A stretch of DNA of 29,263 nucleotides from Gnetum montanum (Eukaryota > Streptophyta > Gnetopsida > Gnetales > Gnetaceae). The stretch lies in NCBI GenBank assembly GCA_015680685.1, contig MNCI01008566.1, forward strand, positions 945,144 to 974,406, in the 5' to 3' direction. The translations under genes were made by a program, and so were the position numbers. The notes beneath the pieces were generated by a model. The model was given only the letters and a program-made list of their open reading frames with translations. It was not told the origin of the DNA and did no database searches. Below, piece after piece: positions 1 through 9,110 of this stretch (the first letter of the stretch is position 1; the number at the start of each line of letters is the position of its first letter).

Positions 1-1109
1 GGGGCATGCAGGGGGGGAGGTGTGGGTGTGGTGGGTTGGGGGAAGAGGAGAGGGGAGGTTGGTAGTGAGGTTATTGTTGAACAGCCAAAAAATGTTTTAG
101 TGAGAGAGTTTAACGAAAAAGTCTAATGGTTTTGGGGGTGCCTTTTCAAGTCTTCATCCTTACAACCAATCCTGAGAATCTTTCCCTTTGGGGTAGGAAA
201 AGGATCAGGCCTTGCCCTTACTCAAAAGTGCCTTCACGGGTTTTCACTTCTTACTAGAGGATTTTTTGTAAAGAGAACTCTAAAGAAAAAAGAATACATC
301 TATTAGAGATAAAGAATAATTATCAACAAAAGCTGAAAGCTTTCCATCCTTGGGCCTCTAAAACAAAAAGAAATTATTATTGAAGAAAAAAATTAATTAT
401 TCAACTTTTACTAGGAGCTTTTTTGCTTAAAGTAGTGGTTGAAAAGTGATATAGTTAAGTATTTGGTATTTGACACTTGAGGAGAGGTCATAGTTATGCT
501 ATTGTTGCTGAAAAATAACCCCACATCGAAGCTTCCAAATAGAGTAGAGAACAAGTGGTCAAAGACAATTTCAAATACAAAGAAGTGAAGTAGATCATGA
601 GTCTTCACTTCTATAAAGAGGACATTAAAGAAAAACATTTCCCATATGTTTAAGACAAGTGCTAAGAGGAAGACCTTGATGAATAAAACACTATAAAAAA
701 TTATGAATTTTAGGAAATATAAGAGTTTGTCCAAATATTTTTCATATTCGTCATTCAAAAATACAATGGTAATTGCATTTTCTAGACCTTATTGAATTTG
801 TTACGAATAAAATCATTATTTGAAACAATCTCATAAGAAATGTTTAAATTAAAATAAAAAACATATCTTCTATATTTTCAAAAAGTATCTGGAAAAGCCT
901 AATGCAAATTGTTGTTAACTTTAAATTGCTAGGTGTGTTGTTTATTTTAAGTAACATAATTGCTAATCATTACAATGTAACGATTGCTGCAAATTGTAAT
1001 TATTATTGGTAGCTAACATATCATACATAACCTCTATTGTAACTCCCTCTATTGTAGCTACCAAGTGATGATTGTAACATATCATACATAACTAATAATC
1101 ATGTCTTTT
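1..1109. other. Unassigned AT-rich region with a G-rich left edge
   Basis: No gene or known repeat is recognised here. The first 60 bases are very G-rich and the rest is AT-rich. A 115-codon minus-strand open frame at 411-758 is leucine/phenylalanine-rich, but it has no recognisable domain and is probably chance. The stretch precedes the 3' end of an LTR at about 1110-1223 yet shows no clear similarity to the other LTRs in the window. It may be a diverged or truncated 5' LTR of element A, or unrelated flanking repeat. Confidence 0.5.
11..42 (+). other. Potential G-quadruplex
   Basis: Four runs of at least three G (at 11-17, 24-26, 33-35 and 38-42) are separated by loops of 6, 6 and 2 bases. 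This fits the simple G-quadruplex pattern. No functional context is visible. Confidence 0.4.
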
Positions 1110-1223
1110 ACCATATAAGAATATAGGCCACCTAGTAAAACATAGTCTATGAAATTCAATCGGATCATGTATATACACTAGTGATTCGTATGGTTGTGCG
1201 TAGGGAACACTTGCTACTCATCA
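1110..1223 (+). repeat. 3' end of the 5' LTR of element A
   Basis: This stretch aligns with the last ~100 bp of the LTRs ending at 13610 and 22561. Shared blocks include a gATtCgTATGGTTG-like core, then CTACTCATCA. It ends in TCATCA immediately before a one-base spacer and the primer-binding site. The left boundary is only where similarity fades, and the upstream part of this LTR was not recognised. Confidence 0.6.
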
Positions 1224-1224
1224 T

Positions 1225-1242
1225 TAGCACCATTGTCGAGGA
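1225..1242 (+). other. Primer-binding site, tRNA-Asp type (element A)
   Basis: The 18 bases match the complement of the 3' end of plant tRNA-Asp at 13 of 18 positions, and all five differences are transitions (G to A or C to T). It lies one base after the LTR terminus TCATCA. A tRNA-Asp primer is typical of Athila-type Ty3/Gypsy elements. Confidence 0.75.
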
Positions 1243-1380
1243 CTTGTTTTAGCTAAGTGTGCTAAAGTACTATTAAATAGTAAAATCATACAAAGTTGTT
1301 GTAAAAGAAAATACCATATTATCTTTTATAAAAATAGTAATAATATTTTATCAAGGCACACTATATCAAAACAAACTAAG

Positions 1381-3840
1381 ATATCCTCTTCTAGCAAGAA
1401 TGATTCACCACCACTTGTCAATAACTCTAATAAGCAACATGACAAAACTAGAATTAATGCTAGTGAGATGCCTTAACAATAGAAGGTTATCTATGCATAT
1501 TTGGATCCCTATTATCCAGACTTTGACTTCATCCTCCATCAATATGAATAGCTATGTTGGAGGGATCTAGAGGATAATAATGTGTTATCTCCTGATCATT
1601 TTTTTCCTTTAATGCTCATGGTAGATCTCATAAGACTGGGGCTAAACTAGCAGGCTTGGATTATCAAGTAACATAGCACCTCACTAGAGATTATTAGTCA
1701 ACAGAGGCTTAGCTTAGGAAATATCAATGCATGGAAGCACATTATGAAGCCTCCAAGGACAAATAAGTCCCAATCCCACTATTTCTACAATCATAGAAGG
1801 AGGGCCCAAAATTTCTATTAGAGCAATCTCCACACCAAGGTCCTTTTGCTTTCGGTGAGGGAGACACAACTTACCATTAGTTACAATCAACCTTGGTGGG
1901 TAACTAGGATGAGGGAAGAACTAGTTGTAGAACTAGAAGCACCTCAAGGTCAAGGTCTTTGAATTGTTTATCAAAAGAATAATAAAGGGACCAAAGGAGA
2001 AGGGAAAGTCAACACTGCTCTCCTAGTCCTTCACCTTTACCATCCTCCTCATTTTCAAACTCTGACAAGAGGGACCATGAACAAAACTGAAGGAGGAATG
2101 ATCAAGATCAAGATGGAGATGACTGAAGGTCCCATCATAGGGATGGGAGAAGCAAGCATAGTCAACATCAAGAGGAAGGAGGGCATCATTAAAAAACAAG
2201 ACATAACATGTCACATCATAGGAGACATAGTTATGACTAGGACTGCCATGAATATAATGACTATGATGAACCACTGCTTACTACATGAAGCATGATCAAT
2301 ATTTTAGAAGTAGTTCATATTCCTACCATGCATTAAAGGGATAGTTAAATCATACAGCTTGATATGAACAACATCCCTAAATTTGAAGGAGGATATAATG
2401 CTGATCCATAATATCATTTGCAAACATTCCATGATGCCTATGCCTTGCAAAATATTGAAAACAAGTGGCAAAAACTTAAACTATTTCCCAAAATACTTAT
2501 TAAAGAAGCTAAAAGTTGGTACCAATCCTTAAAGTTGGAATTTATTCCTAGATGGAGTACAATGCTAGAGCTATTTAATGATAAGTATTAAATGCACTCT
2601 TGGGTGTTCAACTTAAGAAAATGAATCCAAGGGTAGAAACAAGGTAATCATGAATCCCTTGATGCAGCCTTGGGTAGGTATTACTCTCTTTTACACTGGT
2701 GCTTAGGCCATGATTTTTCTCAAAGGCAACAACTTCGATACATAATAGATGAGCTCAAAAACAAAACTAGAGAGACTCTTGGGATTTATGGCTAAAGGCG
2801 ATTATCAGAGATGAGGGCCCATCAAATTTAAAGGTTCATTGATCAAGTGGATAAAGAAGAGAGAGAACTCAAGAAGAGAGAAAATGCAGAAGAGTACAAT
2901 AGAGATCTCTATATTCACAAAAGGAAGGTATACTTTTGTGATCTTGAGGAGGAAACACCACTAAAATGACTCTAAATATTTTGAAGGAGAAAATGGAGCA
3001 AGGAAATCAAGATAGGGATAGAGGAAGAAAAAAAGAATATAGGCAAGGGCTATTATCAATAAAAAGGTAATACTGCAATAGTTGATGAGATTGCAGATTC
3101 TAAAACAGATGAAGAAGGTTGTGACATATGCCAATATGAAAATCCTAATGGATGTTATCCTATATTATCACATTGACAAGAATCTAGGGTGTATGCTATA
3201 AATCTAAAATTTGCAAAATAGCAACCACCTAGGAGATTGTCTTATCCAGAAGGAAATTATCGGTAGTAATTCCACCAATCATAGTATTATCTAGGTGGAG
3301 TGCCACCTCATCCTCAAGACTATTATCATCAATAAAAATACCTACAATTGTGGGGGCTCCCACCACCAAGGCAACAATACCCTTATTGTTAACGGGATCC
3401 ATATGGTTATTATGTTCAACAATTAGTATCTTCTTGTGATTTTGCAAGCCACACTTCCTTATCCCATCACTAGTATCCTCCTAAGTATAATAAAATACCT
3501 ACTCTATAATCCAAATCTTCTTTCACTTATCCTTCTCATTGTTCACCATCTTATCCTACAACTTCCACTTCCACTCCCTTACCACTTGCACAACCTATGT
3601 AAGGAGAAATTCCACTATAGCCTTTGCAGCATAATGTCATGAGGGTTGTGAATTTATAGTCAAATTACAATTTGAGTGGTTTTGAGCATAAGCTTAGGAA
3701 AAGGGCTTTCTTTAAATCCAATAATTTACCTAGATTGTTGTAGGTATCTATGAATGATAACCCTTCACTAATTGCTTCAGAAGCTACCAATGAGCCACCT
3801 TTAAAACCAAGGTTCCAAAATGTTCATATTGTCATATTAA
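1381..3840 (+). pseudogene. gag: gag of element A (degraded)
   Basis: Gag would form the cytoplasmic particle that packages element RNA. By alignment with element C, the start codon is ATA at 1381-1383, so the initiation codon is lost. The N-terminal part continues to about 1990. A Ser/Pro-rich patch and a charged Arg/Asp/His/Gln linker follow at about 2010-2280. The Retrotrans_gag-like domain lies at about 2365-2905, beginning LDMNNIPKFEGGYN, with the W-Y-x-S-L and F-N-D-K-Y blocks. A cysteine motif at 3120-3155 (CDICQYENPNGC) has Asn where elements B and C have His. A Pro/Tyr/Gln-rich tail runs to about 3640. Several in-frame stops and frame changes make it non-functional. The end is approximate because gag passes into protease without a clear boundary. 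Confidence 0.75.
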
Positions 3841-4660
3841 CTCATGCAATTACCAACTAGGTTAAACTAGGACATCTTCATAGGAAAATATTTAATCCTT
3901 AAAGTACTTTGATCTACCTACAAATTACAGGAAATGATCCATGTAAAGCTATACTTGACTCAGGTTCTCTACCTATAGAGATGTATAAAAATTAGAACTT
4001 GCTACTACTAAAAAAATGCAATATTAGATCAGACCTCACTAATCAATCCATCACTATTCCCTTAGAATTAGTGGAGGATATTGTGACCACCATTTATGGA
4101 TGGTCCTATCTGGTAAATTTCTTGGTAATCCATGTGGACAACTATGAGTAGGAATTCCCTATTATCATGGAAAGGGCTTGGCTTTGTATAATTGATGCTA
4201 AGCTAGGAATTAAAGACTTTTTCTTAAAAATCTCCAAGGAAAATGATTTTGGAAAAATAGAGAAGAAGAGGGTTTCATGCATCATGTATAGTGACATAGG
4301 CTACCATTGCTTGTAGAAAATATGGGCCATGAATAGTATCTCCATCATAGCATGCAAGAAGTATGTTGAAATGTTAGATGTTCATAGGTGCCTATACGTA
4401 GCAATCACCAAATAGGGTGCCTAATGGTTGGCCACAAATCATAACTCTAATTCAATAATGTGCATGGAACTAGTTGAGCTTCTCACACGTACTTATATAG
4501 ATACGATGAATAAAATGGAATAAATTCAAAACAAACTCTTCCATACAAAAGTAGAAATGGATTAGGAAGAGTTGAAAATCCCTAAAAACTTTAAACATGA
4601 ATCCATTAAATTCAAATCTAAATCAATTGTAGAGAAGGTTGAATCCCAAGCTAAAATAAG
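3841..4660 (+). pseudogene. Retropepsin-like protease and linker of element A
   Basis: This is an aspartic protease that would mature the Gag-Pol polyprotein. The catalytic triplet Asp-Ser-Gly is still readable at 3957-3965 in the context AILDSGS, after the block LIYLQITGNDPC. A second conserved part follows at about 4040-4300, with the segments SITIPLEL, DIVTTIYGWSY and GKIEKKR, the same order as in element C. A few codons after the catalytic site appear deleted compared with C. In-frame stops interrupt the frame. From about 4320 to 4660 there is a poorly conserved linker to RT, alignable with element C. Confidence 0.7.
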
Positions 4661-5430
4661 TTGTCAAAAATGAAGTTGAAAAATACCTTAAGGTAGGATT
4701 CATCTATCTTATGGTAGATAGTCAGTGGGTAAGTCCACTCATTGTTGTGCCAAAGAAAGGAAAATAATGGAGGATCTGTATTGACTTCAAATTATTGAAT
4801 ATGGTCACGTTCAAAGATCATTTTCCATTGTAATTTGTGAACCAAGTATTGGATACAACTGTAGGATACCACTACTATAGTTTTCTAGATGGATATAGTG
4901 GCTACAACTAAATACAAATTGTACCAAAGGACCAAGCTAAGATAACTTTATCAAGTCCTTGGGGAACTTTTGCATATAAAAAGATGCCCTTTGACCTCTA
5001 TAATTATCTTGTAACTTTTTAATGCTTATTCCTAAACATCTTTCAATAATAGATTGGTAGTGATATGAAAGTCTTCATGGATAAATTCTCCACCTATGGT
5101 ACTAACTTTGAACAAGCATTAGATCATCTTGAGCAAGTACTTAAATGATGTGTAGAAATAAACTTGCGGTTCAATTGGTAGAAGAGCCACTTGATGATTA
5201 GAGATGAAATTGTCTTGGGGTATAATGTTTTAGGAAATAGAATAAAGGTAGACCCTAAAAAAGTAAGGATCATCCAAGGAATAACCAAACAACCTCAAAC
5301 TGTCGAGGATATGAGATCATTCTTTGATCATACTAGTTACTATTAGTGCTTCATTGAAAATTTCTTTGAAATTACCAAATTGATGGTAGAAGTTACCAAG
5401 AAAGATGTAGTCTTTGAATGGACCAAGGAA
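4661..5430 (+). pseudogene. Reverse transcriptase domain of element A
   Basis: RT would copy element RNA into cDNA. Visible blocks are VGFIY at the start, WVSPLIVVPKKGK, ICIDFKLLN, KDHFP, YYSFLDGYSGYN, then WGTFAYKKMPFDL. The catalytic box at 5074-5085 reads Phe-Met-Asp-Lys, so the second catalytic aspartate is gone. The following FSTYG and the thumb-region blocks match Athila-type RT. At least six in-frame stops are present, mostly at former Gln or Trp positions. The domain is close to full length, so it decayed mainly by point mutation. Confidence 0.8.
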
Positions 5431-5880
5431 TGTCAATAAGCATTCCAGCACTTAAGAAAAAGCTCATAGAAACTCTAATTCTACGCACTCGAGATTGGTC
5501 TAAACCATTTCATATCATGATAGATGCATCTAATTATGTATTAGGAGTAGATTTTATAAATATGGATGATGAAAAGCATCCATATTATATCCATTATATA
5601 AGTAGAAGCATTGTGGGCATGCAACTCAACTACATCACCACTAGAAAAGAACTCATGGCAGTGGTGTATACCTCTAAAAATTTTGGCACTATGTACTTGA
5701 ATATCCAAATTTTGTGCACACGGACCATAATGATATCAAATTTCTAATAAACAAACTAGTAGTAAGCCCCTGTGTTATACAGAGGTTGGTGATCTTACAG
5801 GAGTTTGATCTTACCATGGTGAACAGAAAAGAAACCAAGAATGTAGTTGCAGGTCATTTGTCTTAGTTGAGATGGGATAG
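5431..5880 (+). pseudogene. RNase H domain of element A
   Basis: RNase H would remove RNA from the RNA:DNA hybrid during cDNA synthesis. It begins after DVVFEWTKEC. The first catalytic aspartate block reads MIDASNYVLG (about 5515-5545), followed by PYYIHYISRSIVG and TTRKELMAVVYTS. The later block reads TDHND in a shifted frame near 5718-5735, so that catalytic Asp survives. The end is near the VAGHLS block at about 5845-5870. One frameshift near 5690 and scattered stops inactivate it. Confidence 0.75.
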
Positions 5881-7111
5881 CAATGAGGCTGAAGAACCCT
5901 TATCTAATCAATATCTAAATGAACTTCTCTTTGCTAAGTTTATTGAAGTTCAAGCACCAAGGATTATCATTTGGTATGATGAGTTCTTCTCATATCTACT
6001 CACATAGGAGACTCCTATTGAATGGCATTATAGGAAAAAATTATAGTTTCTTTAATAGGTTAAACATTATATGGAAGTTGAAGGTAACCTCTACAAGGCT
6101 TATATTGATGGCCTTGTATGATGGTGTATACCTGATGTAGATTAGTTGCAATTCCTCTAGGATTCTCACAAAAGTATCCTTATGGTAGGATACTTTTGGC
6201 CAACAATCTTCAGGGATGCTTACCATTTCTTCCATTTATGCGAGGAATGACCACCTGAGTGAAAGGATCTCAACAGTGAATTCAACCTCTAGAGCCTTTT
6301 GACCTTTAGGGTATTGATTTTATGGGAGTCATCACTCCCATGTCTAATGGGAAAGCCTATATTATTATTATTTTTGACTACTATACCAAGTAAGTTGAAA
6401 TTGTGGCCATATCCAATTGTACATCTACCATAGCAACATAATTTTTTCAACATGTGATAAATAGGTTTGGTATGCATAAAGTCCAAATTTCAGACAATGG
6501 AATGAGTTAATGCAATGCTTGAGGGTGTAACATAAACTCACAACACCCTATCACCCCCAAGCCAATGGTTAAGTGGAGGTCACCAATAGGGAAATTATAA
6601 GGATTATAACACAAACCATAAGTAGAGATAGGAAAGATTAAAGCACCAAACTCAACAATGCTCTTTGGGCATACTGCTCAACATGGAAACTTTCTATAGG
6701 ATACACTCCCTATGAGTTGGTTTATAAAAAGTTACCAAAAGTTCTAATTCAAAATGAACTCTGTACACTCACTATAGCCTGTGAACTTGACATAGACATT
6801 AACCTAGCATAAAAGGAATGGCTCATGATACTCAATGTGTTAAATGAAAACTAAAGAGTAGCTCTAGTGATGAATGAAGTGCACAAGGCACATAATAAAC
6901 AACATCATAACATATGGATAAGGAAAGTTGCATTCAATCTAGGAGAGAAGGTTCTCTATTGGAATTCCATGTATGTGCCTTAATGAACCAAGTTCCAGAT
7001 ACTATGGGAAGGATCTTACATTATACATTCGACTTTTCCTTCCAAGACTATGATGATTTACCATCCAACAAGTTCTCAAAAGAAAATGTTAGTCAACATT
7101 CAACAAATTAA
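5881..7111 (+). pseudogene. Integrase and C-terminal region of element A
   Basis: Integrase would insert the cDNA into host DNA. The zinc-binding N-terminus is damaged: compared with element C, about 40 bp carrying the GGH part of the HHCC finger are missing near 6165-6180. GYFWPTIFRDAYHF follows at about 6187-6230. The core shows GIDFMG (first catalytic Asp at 6316-6318) and ISDNG (second catalytic Asp at 6493-6495), then a ~25 bp deletion compared with C. The third acidic block, VEVTNREI, is intact near 6573-6597. ALWAY and GYTPYELVY blocks follow. The C-terminal segment to 7111 (ending near the NVSQHSTN block) matches the end of pol in element C. Confidence 0.78.
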
Positions 7112-7191
7112 GCCATCATGGAACCCTAAATAATCATTGACAACACTAACACCTCTAATCTCCATTTTTCAAATCTCCTCTTTTCAATTGA

Positions 7192-7206
7192 GTCATGGGA
7201 AAGATA
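7192..7206 (+). other. Polypurine-tract-like motif just after pol (element A)
   Basis: GTCATGGGAAAGATA sits at the end of pol. The same position in B (16179-16193) and C (28951-28965) holds GTCATGGGGGAGATG and GTCGTGGAGGAGATG. It resembles a plus-strand priming polypurine tract, but in one frame it also encodes a conserved LSHG/LSRGG-like peptide at the pol C-terminus, so conservation could be for protein. Confidence 0.45.
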
Positions 7207-9110
7207 TCTATCTACCATAAATAGTGATAAGAATAAAGGATTTATCTTCTTTTTGTTTTACAACATTCTTTATATTTTTTTCATTTTTAAAAATATTTTA
7301 TTGATTATTTTATATATTTTTCTTTTTTTCCTCATTCTCTTATTCTTTTCTTATTATTTTCATTTAGTATTATTTGAAATATCAAATTTTATTTCATTAC
7401 TATTGTGAAATTTTGAAAATGTTGAACGCACTTGTCAAAATTATGATTGATTAATAAAAGGCCAAATTTGTCTTTGGATTATGTTCTTTCCACTAACAAT
7501 CTATTAATTTTCTGATGGTATTAGGTAGTGAGTTCATGTCAAACACCCATTTTATATGTTCCATGAGGAGTTTGCATCATGGAATCATGAAGGTTCTTTC
7601 ACATTGAAACTAAAAAGTAACATGTGATCTTGTTACCCAAATGAACTAGGAAATGACCAAGTGGGAATGGAAAAGGGTGTGACCTCAAGGGGATTTGTTG
7701 TATTCTTGTCTCAACTTCCTTCTTAGGTTCTATGATTCCTCATTGGTACACCATCACTTCAACTGTTAACCATAAAAAGGAAGCATGTCTTTGCATGGTG
7801 TGGTTCTTATAAAAAAAATAAAAATAAAACAAGAATTCAAAGCACATCCCTTAGATAATTTCATGGGCCATAAGCACTAGTTATGGGGCTAGAAAGACAT
7901 GTTACCCATGCCTGAAGACATCCCTTTGATTAAGGTCCTACCTACTTCCTTTTTTTCTTTTCTTCTTCTCTTGGAGCAATGGGTGTCCTTTGAGATTCTC
8001 ATAGGCTCTTGATGGTAGAAGAGGAGGAATATGTTAATGCAAGGTCACTATAATTGGAATGGACTTAGTCTAGACTTGGAATAGACAATTATTAGATCAT
8101 ATTAATTACATAATTTATCAAAGGATCTAGTGTGACCAGGATGCAAATTACCTATTCATTGTTTCTATCTACTATTTACTCCATTTATCACCTCACTACC
8201 TCATACCATGGTAAATTAATAGTTTTGTTTTCTAGTTCACATAATCCTAAGCCAATCCCTCATATGGGTATGAAACTTAATCTAAAACAACCATTCATTA
8301 TTCTAGGTGCTTATGAACTTCTTGTGATGAGGTTATGTAAAGGCATAATAGGAATACAACTTTGTTGGGGAGGACCCACTTGTATTTCTTTTGGTTTACC
8401 TTAAGTTAAATTCCCTAACAATAGGTTGATTGCACACTTGATCATCTTGATAAACTTAAAACATCTAGTTTTTGCTTTATATTAGCATCGAAATGTCCTC
8501 AAAAAACTCATTAATTGTGCTCCAATTGCTTCCGTCTAATAAACCACACCCTCTTTCATGTTGTTGCTATGATTATCCAATTTTTTGGCTTTTATTTCAA
8601 CCCCAAAATCACTTGAAATTCCTCCATTTTCAAATAGTTGTGTCAACACAGTATAGAAAAGCTTATATATATGCATGAGATTTAGCTCATTTTTCATCAT
8701 TTCTTCCAAATTCCAAAGGAGTTTTTGTAATTTTTAGAGCTAAAGAACCTTCCAAGAACCCTAAATTACAAACCACTTACCTAATTTCACTCATTCTTCA
8801 ATCCTCAAGCTACAAGAGGTACACTTTACATCGTGGGGGCATCAAAACACATGGGTTTTACAAGAAAAATTTTCCATAATTTTTCTAACTTTCCATGAAT
8901 AAGATATTAAAATAATATTAAATTCATAATAATAAGAGATACTATCAATAATTAAGCTTTGTTAGAATGTGAATAAAATAATAGCATAAGTCTATGATCA
9001 TTAAACAAATACTTAACCATAAAATTCCAACATCTAGCAAATAGAACATGACTTGATGAAATAAAGAAAGGTATTCAGGGGGAATAAAGCTTATGCCTAA
9101 GAGCTAATCC
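7207..9110 (+). other. Post-pol noncoding region of element A
   Basis: This AT-rich stretch separates pol from the third ORF. It aligns in blocks with 16204-18260 of element B and, at its left part, with 28966-29263 of element C. Shared blocks include AAGTGGGAATGGAAAAGGGT (about 7660), GAATTCAAAGCACATCCCTT (7832), AAGACATGTTACCCATGCC (about 7893) and GGGGAGGACCCACTTGTAT (about 8366). An open frame at 8132-8404 is not conserved as protein and is not called. A TATA-like site is at 8664-8672. No RNA gene was seen. Confidence 0.65.
8664..8672 (+). promoter_or_regulatory. Internal TATA-like site upstream of ORF3 (element A)
   Basis: TATATATAT is followed ~65 bp later by a GGAGTTTTTG block. In element B a TATAAATA box at 17690-17697 is followed at nearly the same distance by GGGAGTTTTTG. 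The position upstream of the third ORF suggests a second, internal promoter. This is inference from two aligned copies. Confidence 0.4.

Noticed and set aside
411-758. 115-codon hydrophobic minus-strand open frame
   Set aside because: It is Phe/Leu/Ile-rich as expected from AT-rich DNA read backwards. There is no domain, no homologous frame elsewhere in the window and no promoter context.
8132-8404. 90-codon plus-strand open frame after pol of A
   Set aside because: The homologous stretch of element B (about 17200-17330) aligns as DNA but not as an open frame, so it is conserved noncoding sequence.
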